A DNA stretch of 64,000 bases from Rhodospirillaceae bacterium (lineage in GTDB: Bacteria > Pseudomonadota > Alphaproteobacteria > Puniceispirillales > Puniceispirillaceae). The notes beneath the pieces were generated by a model that saw nothing but the letters and a program-made list of their open reading frames with translations, was not told where the DNA came from and did no database searches. The stretch covers positions 13,308 to 77,307 of the forward strand of contig PCBG01000019.1 in the NCBI GenBank assembly GCA_002731315.1, written 5' to 3'. Made by a program: the position numbers and the translations under genes. Of the stretch, positions 1 to 8,947 are shown one piece after another (within the stretch, counting starts at the first letter, position 1; each line of letters begins with the position of its first letter).

Positions 1-751
1 CATCATCGTAAAAGCCATCAATCGTAATCCGGCCATCCAGCCCCTTCATCGAAGCGATGATATGCGACAGCGCGTGGATCGGGTTAGCAACGCCACCACC
101 ATGCATGCCGGAATGTTTGTCACCATTCGCGCCGGTCACCGTTAATTCGCAGCCAACAAGTCCTTTCAGCCCCTGCACAAGGCTTGGCTGGTCCGCACCC
201 CACTGCCCGCCATCCGAGGAAAAGATCATGTCTGCCTGCAACAGATCCGCATGCTGCTTGATAAAGGGCGGCAGTGTCGGCGAGCCGATTTCTTCCTGCC
301 CTTCATAAAAAACCTTCACGTTAACCGGCAGGGCGCCATGCACCTTCAGCATCGCCTCAAGCGCGAATATGGGTGCCAGCATATTGCCTTTATCATCAGA
401 CGCGCCGCGGCCATAGATCCTGCCATCCTTGATGACTGGTTCAAAGGGCGGGCTATCCCATAGATCGAAAGGGTCGGCAGGTTGAACATCAAAATGCCCA
501 TATATCAAGATGGTCGGCTTGTCCGGGCCGGCCTCCATCCAATCACCGTACACAACGGGATGGGTTTCGGTTGCCATCATTCTGGCATTGGCGATACCGG
601 CATCATGCAGGCGGTCAATCACCCAGTTACCTGCCCGCACCACATCTTCAAAATGAGCATCCTGAGCCGAAACGGACGGTATAGCGATGAAATCCGCCAG
701 CGCGTCAATGAATCGATTTTGATTGTCATCGAGGTAGATATTCCAGTCCAT
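1..751 (-). CDS. M20-family metallopeptidase (dipeptidase/amidohydrolase), 3' end beyond the window
   Basis: About 250 N-terminal residues are visible and the C-terminus is cut by the window edge; complete family members have about 460 residues. The reading starts at the ATG at 751, preceded by a GAGG site at good spacing. Zinc-peptidase motifs are in order: YGHFDVQP with metal ligand His86 and Asp88, GRGASDDKG with the bridging Asp119, and EGQEEIG with Glu153 as general base and Glu154 as ligand. A dimerisation-domain start (HSGMHGG) follows. M20 enzymes hydrolyse peptide or N-acyl/N-carbamoyl amide bonds in the cytoplasm. The gene lies in the same direction as hyuA-hyuB but is separated by about 250 bases, so it may have its own promoter. 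In this setting it could cleave an open-chain amide made by HyuAB; that role is inference, while the family call is secure. Confidence 0.88.
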   Translation of the reverse strand, partial: MDWNIYLDDNQNRFIDALADFIAIPSVSAQDAHFEDVVRAGNWVIDRLHDAGIANARMMATETHPVVYGDWMEAGPDKPTILIYGHFDVQPADPFDLWDSPPFEPVIKDGRIYGRGASDDKGNMLAPIFALEAMLKVHGALPVNVKVFYEGQEEIGSPTLPPFIKQHADLLQADMIFSSDGGQWGADQPSLVQGLKGLVGCELTVTGANGDKHSGMHGGGVANPIHALSHIIASMKGLDGRITIDGFYDD

Positions 752-1003
752 AATCGCATCCTCAGATCGAATCTCAAATCGCGTGTAATTGATCCGCTTG
801 GCGATGCGAACCAGGCCGGCCAAACCTTCATGTTTTTAACCTACAACTATTTGCGCCGGTCCCGGAAGCCACTTTGACGTCGGCTTCGTTTGCGAGCCAC
901 CAAGGCGCAAGCACGGACAGAATATCTGACAAACGCCTTTTCAATAGCTGGTTATGGGGGCTGTATATGTTTTGATTGCACACAAATTAAAGAGGCACAA
1001 GCA

Positions 1004-2803
1004 CTACACTGTATCAACGCGCTTCATCCCTGCACGCCTCGCGGCGGTCGCCTGACTGTCGAAAGACATCTCTCCCGCGTCATCTTTTACAATAATCACG
1101 CCGTAGAGCGTTGCGGCCTGATCCGCTGTATAGCGACCAAGGCGCACATCCTCGAAAACCGCGATTACGTCGCGTTCCAGCGGATCACCATATCCGCCGC
1201 CGCCCGGCGTGCGCACCCACACCCGGTCGCCGGGTGAGAGCGGGATGTCCTGTTCCTTTGACAAGTGAAGCGGCACATATGTCTCGCCGTCGCGCAGCAC
1301 AACGACTTTATTCACATCGCCGTCACCACCGCCCAGAACGCCTTGAGGCCCGAACCTGCCATGGTCCATCACAAAGCTGGCGCGCGCCTCGCCATTGCGC
1401 AGCTCCAGCTCGTAATCCAGACCAAAGCCGCCACGCGTGCGCCCTGGCCCGGCGGATCCTTCATGCAGCGCGTAATGGTGATAGAGAACGGGAAAGGCCT
1501 GCTCCATGATTTCCACTGGCGGCGCCTTTGAAATGCCGATTGTCGAACAGCCATTGCTGAGCCCGTCCCCATCGGCGCTGCCGCCATAGCCGCCGCCAGA
1601 CAGCTGATACATCACAAAATCCCGTCCACGTTCGGCATTATGACCACCAAGCGCAAAATTGCCGCTAGTGCCGGCTGGTGCGGCTGTCACCCGGTCGGGA
1701 AGCGCCTGCACCATCGCGGCGAAGACCGCCTCGGCGATGCGCTGGCTGACCTCAGCCGCGCATCCCGATACGGGTCGCGGATAATGGGCGTCAAGAAAGG
1801 TGCCTTCTGGCCTTATCACCTCCAACGGCTCAAAAGCGCCGGCGCTGATCGGCACTTCAGGGAAAATATGCCGCATGGCTAGATAAACCGAGCTGAGTGT
1901 CGTCGCCAGCACCGAATTCATCGGGCCGCGACACGGCGGACTGGAACCGGCAAAGTCAAAGACCAGCCTGTCCTCGATCTTGGTGATACCGAGCCGAATC
2001 TCGAGCGGCTCGTCCACCACTCCGTCACTGTCGACATAGGCCACCGACTGCCAGCTGCCCTCAGGCATGCTGGAAATCATCTGACGCATCTGTGTGGCGG
2101 CGCGATGGCGCAACTCGGTGATCGCATCGGCGACAACATCATCGCCATAGCGGTCAAGCAGGAGGTCCAGTCTGTCCGCGCCGACATGCAGCGCAGCAGC
2201 CTGCGCCTTCACATCGCCAATGCGCTGGTCGGCCACACGGATATTGGAACAGATGATGGCGTAGATTTCCTCATCCATCACACCTTGCTTGAACAGCTTC
2301 ACCGGCGGCAGGCGCAAGCCTTCCTGTTCTACCGCCGTCGCCGAGGCGGAGAAGCCGCCGGGCACTGCGCCGCCTGTGTCCGGCCAGTGGCCGGTATTTG
2401 ACAACCAGCACCACAACGCGCCGTCTCGGTAATAGGGGCGAACAAACCGCACATCCATAAGATGCGTACCGCCAAGATAGGGATCGTTGACGATATAGAT
2501 ATCTCCCGGCGCCGGCGCGCCCGCGCGCCCCTCGCCGATCAGCCGAATTAGTTCGGCGGTCGAATATTGCATGGTGCCGACAAAGACCGGCAGGCCGCCT
2601 GCCCCCTGCGCGACAAGCGCACCGTCTTCAACGGCATAGATCCCGTCGGAACGGTCATTCGCCTCGGCGATGACCGGCGAGAAGGCAGCCCGCGAAAAGC
2701 TGAGATCCATTTCATCACAAACCTGCTGCAGCCCGGCTTGGATGACGCTGAGGGTGATTGGATCAAGTTTCGGCGAATCAACTTTCTCTACATCCGGGCT
2801 CAT
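1004..2803 (-). CDS. hyuB: Hydantoinase B / oxoprolinase family protein (HyuB)
   Basis: A protein of 599 residues, the usual length for HyuB subunits. The N-terminus carries the family pattern DPITLSVIQAGLQQVCDEM, followed by NDPYLGGTHLMD and SNTGHWPDTGG, and near the C-terminus EGSAGPGRTRGG and RTPGGGGYGDP. HyuB is the non-ATPase half of ATP-dependent cyclic amide hydrolases (5-oxoprolinase, N-methylhydantoinase, acetophenone carboxylase relatives), working in the cytoplasm with HyuA. The start ATG overlaps the hyuA stop by four bases (ATGA), so the two are translationally coupled. The neighbouring Mo-hydroxylase and 6-hydroxynicotinate-reductase-like genes suggest a lactam produced from an N-heteroaromatic as substrate; the exact compound cannot be read from sequence. 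Confidence 0.92.
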   Translation of the reverse strand: MSPDVEKVDSPKLDPITLSVIQAGLQQVCDEMDLSFSRAAFSPVIAEANDRSDGIYAVEDGALVAQGAGGLPVFVGTMQYSTAELIRLIGEGRAGAPAPGDIYIVNDPYLGGTHLMDVRFVRPYYRDGALWCWLSNTGHWPDTGGAVPGGFSASATAVEQEGLRLPPVKLFKQGVMDEEIYAIICSNIRVADQRIGDVKAQAAALHVGADRLDLLLDRYGDDVVADAITELRHRAATQMRQMISSMPEGSWQSVAYVDSDGVVDEPLEIRLGITKIEDRLVFDFAGSSPPCRGPMNSVLATTLSSVYLAMRHIFPEVPISAGAFEPLEVIRPEGTFLDAHYPRPVSGCAAEVSQRIAEAVFAAMVQALPDRVTAAPAGTSGNFALGGHNAERGRDFVMYQLSGGGYGGSADGDGLSNGCSTIGISKAPPVEIMEQAFPVLYHHYALHEGSAGPGRTRGGFGLDYELELRNGEARASFVMDHGRFGPQGVLGGGDGDVNKVVVLRDGETYVPLHLSKEQDIPLSPGDRVWVRTPGGGGYGDPLERDVIAVFEDVRLGRYTADQAATLYGVIIVKDDAGEMSFDSQATAARRAGMKRVDTV

Positions 2804-4884
2804 GACGCGCGTCCAACAGTTAATAGAATATTGCCTTCCTTATCGGATGCGGCGACATCATGCGGCTCGATGAGAATGGTGGTATCCATCTGTTCCAGTA
2901 TCGCCGGCCCGACAAGCTGCGCGTCAAGCGGCAGCCTTTCTCGGGCATAGACCGGTGTATCCTGCCAGCCGGATACCGCACCGCCGCGGTCAAACCAAAC
3001 CGGACGGCTGTTTGTCTGGGCCGCCTGCAGCGATGACGCGCGCGCGGCATTGTCTATCAATCCGCCAAGATCCACTTCGGGACGCCGTCCAGTGACACTT
3101 GTGCTGACATTGACGATCTGCGCCCTGATTTCGGGCAGGCGCACCCGGAACCTAAAGTAATAAACCTCCTCGAACGCCTGCTGAATGTCCGCTCGCGTCA
3201 TCCTCGCCGATTTCAAAGGTACGCAAAGAACATGCGTCTGGCCGGCGAACTGCATGTCCAGCGAATGTGTCACATCAATGGCCTCAATACGGACCGGCTC
3301 CTGAAGGATCAGCGCCTCGCCCTCGCGTGCCTGGCTTTCAAGCATCCCAGTCAGCAGATCAATTTCCATCGCGTCGAGCGGGCTGTTCACGGTGCGTACA
3401 AAATCATGTCGCAGATCTGCGACGATGCAGCCAAGTGCATTGGTGATCCCCGGCCGTGCCGGCACCAGCACCTCTGGAATGCCCAATTCGTCCGCCAGCG
3501 CGGAGGCATGCAGCGGCCCCGCTCCGCCAAAAGCGAAAAGGCTGAAATCGCGCGGATCAACGCCCAGCGAAACGGACACCATCCGTGTCGCCCCGGCCAT
3601 GCGAGTAGTGGCCATGCGAAGCACCGCAGCTGCCGCGGTTTCGGCGTCAACACCCAGCGGATCGCCAAGCCGTGTCTGGAAAATCCGCCTTATATTATGG
3701 ATATCAACCGCCCCCGGCACCGATTTCAGCTTGCTGACATCCAGCCGGCCAAGAACCATGTTGGCGTCTGAAATGGTAGGCAGGTTACCGCCGCGCCCGT
3801 AGCAGATCGGCCCGGGATCGGCTCCGGCACTTTGAGGACCGACCTCCAGAAGACCGGCTTCGTTCACCCGCGCGATCGACCCACCACCGGCCCCGATGGT
3901 GCGGACATCAACCATCGGCACGTGGATAGGCATCGCATATTCGATCTCGATCTCGTTCGAGACAGAAGGCTGGCAGTCGCGGATCAGCGCGACATCGGTC
4001 GAGGTGCCCCCCATGTCATAGCTGATTAGATTTGGACGATTGGCACGGCGTCCGGTATAGGCGGCGGCGATCACCCCTGATGCAGGACCCGACATCACCG
4101 TCTTGGCTGCCTCCTTGACCACTCGGCTCGCTGAAACGGTGCCACCATTCCCATTCATCACCAGCAGCTCGCCCCCATAGCCGCCATCGGCAAGCTCGTC
4201 GGCGAGGCGTTTCACATAGCGTTCCAAAAGCGGCTGCACCGAGGCATTCACCGCCGCGGTTACGCCGCGTTCAAACTCGCGGCTCTCTGACAACAGCGCG
4301 TGGCCCATGGTGATATAGCTGTTCGGCCACATATCAGCCAGAACTTCTGCGGCCCTAATCTCGTGGGTCGGATTCGCATAGGCGTGCAAGAAATGGATGA
4401 CAACCGATTCTGCGCCGCGCGCCAGCAGCGCCTCGCCGGCCGCGCGCACCGCCGCCTCATCCAGCATAATGACGATGCGGCCGGCATAATCCATCCGTTC
4501 CGGCACCTCGATACGCAAGTTACGCGGGATGATCGGGTCGAAATGCCCTTTCATGCCATAGGGCTGCGGCCGGGTGCGGCGGCCCAGCTCCAGCACATCG
4601 CGAAAACCGGCGGTAGTGATCAACCCTGTCCGGCTTAGCTTGCGTTCCAGCACAGCGTTTGTCGTGGTTGTGGTGCCATGGATGACCAGCGCCACGCGTG
4701 ATAGATCGCTTTCGGCCTCGGCAACAGCGTTCATAACGCCGAACGCCTGATTGTCGACGGTGCTGGCAACCTTGGCCAGGCGCACAACGCCACTTGCCTG
4801 GTCGAGCCTGACAAGATCGGTGAAAGTGCCGCCAACATCGACGCCGATCAGATCACCGTCATAGCTTTTGTTGCTGCTATCCAT
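2800..4884 (-). CDS. hyuA: Hydantoinase A / oxoprolinase family protein (HyuA), ATP-binding subunit
   Basis: A protein of 694 residues, matching the family. The N-terminal hydantoinase/oxoprolinase domain begins with the actin-fold phosphate loop IGVDVGGTFTDLV (about residues 13-25); the central domain has ISYDMGGTSTDVALI and FAFGGAGPLHASALADELGI, both standard for HyuA. The start ATG at 4884 has a GGAGA site about eight bases upstream. HyuA binds ATP and activates the cyclic amide opened together with HyuB. It is the first gene of the minus-strand pair and is divergent from the membrane-protein gene at 5018; the 133 bases between hold a short inverted repeat that could be an operator. Family assignment is firm; 5-oxoproline, hydantoin or another lactam remain possible substrates. 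Confidence 0.92.
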   Translation of the reverse strand: MDSSNKSYDGDLIGVDVGGTFTDLVRLDQASGVVRLAKVASTVDNQAFGVMNAVAEAESDLSRVALVIHGTTTTTNAVLERKLSRTGLITTAGFRDVLELGRRTRPQPYGMKGHFDPIIPRNLRIEVPERMDYAGRIVIMLDEAAVRAAGEALLARGAESVVIHFLHAYANPTHEIRAAEVLADMWPNSYITMGHALLSESREFERGVTAAVNASVQPLLERYVKRLADELADGGYGGELLVMNGNGGTVSASRVVKEAAKTVMSGPASGVIAAAYTGRRANRPNLISYDMGGTSTDVALIRDCQPSVSNEIEIEYAMPIHVPMVDVRTIGAGGGSIARVNEAGLLEVGPQSAGADPGPICYGRGGNLPTISDANMVLGRLDVSKLKSVPGAVDIHNIRRIFQTRLGDPLGVDAETAAAAVLRMATTRMAGATRMVSVSLGVDPRDFSLFAFGGAGPLHASALADELGIPEVLVPARPGITNALGCIVADLRHDFVRTVNSPLDAMEIDLLTGMLESQAREGEALILQEPVRIEAIDVTHSLDMQFAGQTHVLCVPLKSARMTRADIQQAFEEVYYFRFRVRLPEIRAQIVNVSTSVTGRRPEVDLGGLIDNAARASSLQAAQTNSRPVWFDRGGAVSGWQDTPVYARERLPLDAQLVGPAILEQMDTTILIEPHDVAASDKEGNILLTVGRAS

Positions 4885-4982
4885 GCCTGTTGTCTCCAGA
4901 ACATCTTTCCCGGCGCACCGCCTTATCTAGTGGCGATCAGTCATCGGCCGCAAATCATTGGCATGCAAATGAGCGCTAAATC

Positions 4983-4997
4983 TTGACAAAAAGTCAA
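4983..4997. promoter_or_regulatory. Candidate operator: 5-5-5 inverted repeat between hyuA and the divergent membrane gene
   Basis: TTGAC-AAAAA-GTCAA is a perfect five-base inverted repeat in the only intergenic space between two divergent genes. The left arm also looks like a -35 TTGACA, but I see no matching -10 box at 16-18 bases. It differs from the ACAAA-type sites found elsewhere in the island. A regulatory role is inferred from position and symmetry only. Confidence 0.3.
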
Positions 4998-5017
4998 ACG
5001 GATTTCCAAAATGACAT

Positions 5018-6439
5018 ATGGTGTGCAGGAAACAATGGCGGGAGCAACCGGCAGGAATCGGGACCGGCATGGCGGCCGCCGCGATCATGCTGCCCACCAG
5101 CGCCAGCGCCCACGCTACCGGCCAGAGTTTTGTCGCGCTGCTGCCCACCGGGCCCTACATGGCCGTCGGCGTTGCCATCGTAGCGCTCAGCATCATGCTT
5201 TTATGGTTCCTGCCGCAGCATTCTGGCGCTCGGCTTTTGCCAAGCTGCGGCGTAGGCCGCATCGCCGTACCGCCAGCGGCCCGGTCAGTCGCCAGCTTTC
5301 TGACCTTCATAATGTTGTGCGGCGGCATCGCGAGTGGACTGGCGGGCACGCGCGATCCGCTGGAAAATCCTCTGGTGTTGGGATTCTGGGTGGTATTCTG
5401 GATGGCATCGCCGATGATTCAGGGGTATGGGTTCAATCTGTGGGGCTGGATATCGCCCTGGCAATGGGCGGTTCGGCCACTGGCCGATCTGACAAGACGA
5501 CCGGTACTGACCTTGTCCCGGCGCGTCGGCGTCTGGCCGGCTGCGATTCTTCTCCTTGGATTTTCGGCCTTTACCCTCGCCGACCCGGCCCCTGACGACC
5601 CCGGACGCCTTGCAAAGGTGATTGCCGCCTACAGCCTGCTAACATTTGCCGGCATGGCGCTGGCTGGGCCGGGCCGCTGGCTTCGGCAAGTGGAATTCCT
5701 GTCTGTACTGATGGCGCAGTTCGGCAGGCTGGGCCTGCTGGCGCGTCGCGGTGGGCGGGTGCGGGCCGGATGGCCTGGATGGCAGCTGGCGAATGGCGCC
5801 GCCTCGGTCCCGGGCATCCCTGTCTTTATCCTTGTGCTGCTTGGCACCGGATCCTTCGACGGCTTTAACGAAACCTTCGTCTGGCTCGACCTCATCGGCG
5901 TCAATCCGCTAGCATTTCCCGGACGATCTGCCGTCATCGGACAGGTGATCGCCGGGCTTGTGGTGGCGAACCTGCTGCTGATCGGGCTGTTCCTGACGAT
6001 GATACGGACCGGTGACGTGCTGGTTGGTGGCAATCGCTCGCATGCGCAGCTTTTGGCGCTGTTTGCGCCTACCATCCTGCCTATCGCGCTAGCGTATCAT
6101 ACCGCACACTATCTGCCGTCACTTCTGGTCGATGGCCAGTATGTAATGATCGCACTAAATGACCCTTTCGGCACGGGGGCAAATATCCTCAATCTGGCCG
6201 ATTTCTACGTCACCACTGGCTTTTTCAATCATCGCGAAACGATGCGGGTCATCTGGCTATGTCAGGCAGCGGTAATCGTGCTTGGCCATGTTATCGCGGT
6301 CATTCTGGCGCATGCCAAAGCGGTAAAGACTTATGGGGATGTCGCACGGGCATTTCGCGCCGGCCTACCTCTAGCCGTATTCATGGTTCTTTATACTTGG
6401 CTGGGCCTTTGGCTGCTGGCGGCCCCGAAAGGCGGGTGA
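5018..6439 (+). CDS. Multispanning membrane protein, distantly like proteins annotated as fenitrothion hydrolase
   Basis: A protein of 473 residues that is almost wholly hydrophobic, with about ten or more predicted membrane segments. The N-terminus looks like a cleavable signal ending TSASA, followed by HATGQSFVALLPTGPY. That opening resembles the AH-G-(Y/F)-x-LPLG-Y start of integral membrane proteins recorded as fenitrothion hydrolase (FedA/FedB-like); I recall this similarity and could not test it. Other ATG codons lie nearby in other frames, but only the frame from 5018 stays open. The gene lies between divergent hyuA and the ABC importer, in the same direction as the importer, with 120 bases to the binding protein. 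A transport or membrane-anchored role for the island substrate is a guess. Confidence 0.75.
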   Translation: MVCRKQWREQPAGIGTGMAAAAIMLPTSASAHATGQSFVALLPTGPYMAVGVAIVALSIMLLWFLPQHSGARLLPSCGVGRIAVPPAARSVASFLTFIMLCGGIASGLAGTRDPLENPLVLGFWVVFWMASPMIQGYGFNLWGWISPWQWAVRPLADLTRRPVLTLSRRVGVWPAAILLLGFSAFTLADPAPDDPGRLAKVIAAYSLLTFAGMALAGPGRWLRQVEFLSVLMAQFGRLGLLARRGGRVRAGWPGWQLANGAASVPGIPVFILVLLGTGSFDGFNETFVWLDLIGVNPLAFPGRSAVIGQVIAGLVVANLLLIGLFLTMIRTGDVLVGGNRSHAQLLALFAPTILPIALAYHTAHYLPSLLVDGQYVMIALNDPFGTGANILNLADFYVTTGFFNHRETMRVIWLCQAAVIVLGHVIAVILAHAKAVKTYGDVARAFRAGLPLAVFMVLYTWLGLWLLAAPKGG

Positions 6440-6471
6440 TTCCGTCTGGGTCATTTTGGGCTGGACATAAT

Positions 6472-6483
6472 GTTTGCACAAAC
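6472..6483. promoter_or_regulatory. Candidate regulator site (GTTTG-CA-CAAAC) upstream of the ABC binding protein
   Basis: A perfect five-base inverted repeat with a two-base centre, 80 bases before the binding-protein start. Its CAAA/TTTG arms resemble those of the site at 11821-11832 beside the marR gene, although the centre is two bases shorter. A MarR-family dimer would suit such a palindrome; binding is inferred. Confidence 0.35.
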
Positions 6484-6562
6484 ACAAACTTGGCGCAGAT
6501 CTTATATAAAGAATTCAGAGCAACAATCGAAACGTAAGGAAACATAAGGAAGGGAGGCCATC

Positions 6563-7918
6563 ATGAAAAAGACGATCCACGAAAATTCGGCTGACAACAC
6601 CCCCGCAAAAGACGCCGGCGAAAGCCGGATTGTCGCAGCAAAGCCAAGTCGCCGCAAGGCAATCAAGACGCTAGCAGCCACAACCGCCCTAGCGGCGGCG
6701 GCCAGTAGCATGCCACTATTCGGGCGCTACGGCCAAGTGCAAAGCTCGGAGCCCATCAAGATTGGCTTCCAGGTACACAGAACCGGCATTGGTGCCGCTT
6801 ATGGCCGCTGGTATGACCGTACAACCAAGGCCGCAGTCAAAAAGATCAATGGCGAGGGCGGGATCAATGGTCGCGCTGTCGAGATTGTTGCCGAGGATGA
6901 CGGCACAGACCCCAAGCGGGGCGCGGAAGTTGTTGAGAAAATGGCGACCCAGCACGGCTGTGACATTGCGTTCGGAACCCTGTTTAGCCATGTGGTGATC
7001 GGCTCAGCGCCGCGTGCTGGCGAACTGAAAATCCCGTATTTCGTTGTCTCGGAAGGACATCATGTCGCCAGCGGCATGCTTAACCGCTACACGCTGCAAC
7101 CCGGCATTACCGATGTTAAAAGCCAGGTGCAGGCGATGGCCCCCTTTGTCAACAGCACGCTTGGCAAGAAGGTCACGATGATCTACCCGGATTTTGCCTT
7201 CGGACATGATCACCGCGATTATTTCTCAGCCGCGGTCGAGGCACAGGGAGGCGAAGTTGTGGCAAAAATCGCAATTCCACCGACCGAATCCTCATTCACC
7301 AAATATTTCCCGAAAATCCCTCGCAACACCGATGTGATCTATCATGTCATGGTAGGCCCGGCAGTTCTGACCTTCGTCAAGGAAATGGGTGAGTTCTTCG
7401 GCAACTCGCGACCTGAGATTTTTGGCTTTATCGACTCGCTCGAAGCGGTTGATCTGGCCAGCCCGGGACTTGAATTCCTAGAAGGTACATACTTCTGGGA
7501 GGGCAACCCGCGCTATGCGCAGGCCGATCAGTCAGAGTACGACAAGGCGTATCGCGCAGCGGTCGGTGTCGATGCGAACGGCGCCTCGATGTCGGATTCA
7601 AAGGATGTCGCGACCTATGCCCATATGTTTGGCTGCTGGGAGACACTGCATATCGTCAAGGCAGGCATGGAAGCCAGCGGATATGCCGGTGCTGGCGACC
7701 GCGCCAAGCTGATCGAGGCGGTGGAATCTATGAGCGCGATGCCGCATTCCTTTGCGCACCCGCAGGGCGCAAAAGAGTTCAACGGAAAGACACACCAAAC
7801 CTTTGGCCACCAGTACATCACACGCGTTACCAACGGCAAGCTTGTGCTGGCTCACACAACCTCGATCTCGGATACCTACTATCCCGACGAGGTGGATTAC
7901 ACGACTCAGTCCTTCTAG
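6563..7918 (+). CDS. ABC transporter substrate-binding protein, branched-chain amino acid/amide (LivK/UrtA) type
   Basis: A protein of 451 residues, slightly long for the family because of an extended N-terminus. It starts after a strong AGGGAGG site. Residues 29-52 (SRRKAIKTLAATTALAAAAS) look like a twin-arginine signal. The mature part opens with IKIGFQVHRTGIGAAYG and INGRAVEIVAEDDGTDPKRG, typical of type-1 periplasmic binding proteins that bind amino acids, amides, urea or aromatic acids. It is the first gene of a five-gene importer. A hairpin with a T-run directly after the stop probably lets the binding protein be made in excess over the membrane parts. The substrate is unknown; the gene neighbours suggest a nicotinate-like or lactam compound. 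Confidence 0.93.
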   Translation: MKKTIHENSADNTPAKDAGESRIVAAKPSRRKAIKTLAATTALAAAASSMPLFGRYGQVQSSEPIKIGFQVHRTGIGAAYGRWYDRTTKAAVKKINGEGGINGRAVEIVAEDDGTDPKRGAEVVEKMATQHGCDIAFGTLFSHVVIGSAPRAGELKIPYFVVSEGHHVASGMLNRYTLQPGITDVKSQVQAMAPFVNSTLGKKVTMIYPDFAFGHDHRDYFSAAVEAQGGEVVAKIAIPPTESSFTKYFPKIPRNTDVIYHVMVGPAVLTFVKEMGEFFGNSRPEIFGFIDSLEAVDLASPGLEFLEGTYFWEGNPRYAQADQSEYDKAYRAAVGVDANGASMSDSKDVATYAHMFGCWETLHIVKAGMEASGYAGAGDRAKLIEAVESMSAMPHSFAHPQGAKEFNGKTHQTFGHQYITRVTNGKLVLAHTTSISDTYYPDEVDYTTQSF

Positions 7919-7924
7919 GGCAAT

Positions 7925-7972
7925 GGCGTGGCCCGCAAGCACGGGCCACGCCCTTTCTTTATTTTTTTTACG
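7925..7972 (+). terminator. Hairpin with T-run between binding protein and permease (attenuating terminator)
   Basis: An eleven-base perfect stem (GGCGTGGCCCG / CGGGCCACGCC) with a six-base loop, followed by a long run of T. It lies just after the binding-protein stop and before the permease genes of the same transport system, an arrangement that gives partial read-through. Confidence 0.85.
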
Positions 7973-8020
7973 TAATATTTTTTTCTACGCTCTGGGGGGG
8001 GATGGCGTTAGCCGCATTGC

Positions 8021-8947
8021 ATGGAACTCGGGCCCTATCTGATCCTTGGCCTCCTTGAAGGACTGGTCACAGCCGCCGTGCTGTCATTGATGGCACTCGG
8101 GCTATCGCTCGTCTTCGGGGTGATGCGAGTGGTCAATGTCTCGCATGGTGAATTCTTTATGGTCGGTGCGGTGCTGACCTGGTGGATCGCGGATCTGGTG
8201 GGCGGTCATCCGGCTTTAGGCTTCATAGCCGCGCTGGTGCTAGCGCCGCTGCTGACAGCCGGGCTTGCCATGCTTGCCGATCAGCTGGTACTGAAGAGGA
8301 TCGGCTATGACCCCGAACGTACAATCGTCGCGACAATCGGTCTTTTGTATGTCATTCAACAGGTCACGCTGATGACCTATGGCCCCGACGCGCGCCCGGT
8401 CGAGGCCCCGTTCAATCATCGCCTGTCCATCCCTTTTGTCGAATGGACTGATGGCGGGATGGTGATGTACTGGCCCTGGGGGCTTGGCACCACGAGTTAC
8501 AAGCTGGCGGTGATCGGTGCCGCCATTATCTTGCTGACTACCATCTGGCTGCTGATGACCCGGACCCGTTACGGATTGCTGATGCGGGCAACTCAGCTTG
8601 ACCGCGAGACGGCGCAGGCCTTCGCCATTCCGGTCGGAAAGGTCTATGCCTCGGTCTTCGGGCTCGGCGCTGGATTGGCGGCGCTTGGCGGCGTGCTGAT
8701 CGTGCCCATCCAGCAGGCCCACTACCTGATGGGGCATGACCCGCTGTTGCTGTCTTTCATTGTGGTGATCATCGGCGGTCTGGGCAGCCTGCCTGGCACA
8801 GTCGTGGCAGCACTGCTCATCGGTATCAGCGATGGTATAATCTCAGTCTTCTTTTCACCAACTTTGGCCAAGATCATTGCCACGCTGGCGGTAGCCCTTG
8901 TACTGGTCTTCCGGCCACAGGGGCTGTTTGGAAAGCGCACGCTATGA
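8021..8947 (+). CDS. ABC transporter permease, LivH-like
   Basis: A protein of 308 residues, as expected for LivH. It has eight or so hydrophobic segments and the family strings GLSLVFGVMRVVNVSHGE near the N-terminus and GGLGSLPGTVVAALLIG near the C-terminus. It forms half of the inner-membrane channel of the importer. Its stop overlaps the start of the LivM-like gene by four bases (ATGA). The ATG at 8021 gives the right family length, but no strong ribosome site is visible, so expression may depend on read-through from the binding-protein transcript. Confidence 0.93.
   Translation: MELGPYLILGLLEGLVTAAVLSLMALGLSLVFGVMRVVNVSHGEFFMVGAVLTWWIADLVGGHPALGFIAALVLAPLLTAGLAMLADQLVLKRIGYDPERTIVATIGLLYVIQQVTLMTYGPDARPVEAPFNHRLSIPFVEWTDGGMVMYWPWGLGTTSYKLAVIGAAIILLTTIWLLMTRTRYGLLMRATQLDRETAQAFAIPVGKVYASVFGLGAGLAALGGVLIVPIQQAHYLMGHDPLLLSFIVVIIGGLGSLPGTVVAALLIGISDGIISVFFSPTLAKIIATLAVALVLVFRPQGLFGKRTL

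Noticed and set aside
4983..5020. sigma70 promoter with TTGACA at 4983
   Set aside because: No acceptable -10 box lies 16-18 bases downstream; the inverted repeat is the better description.
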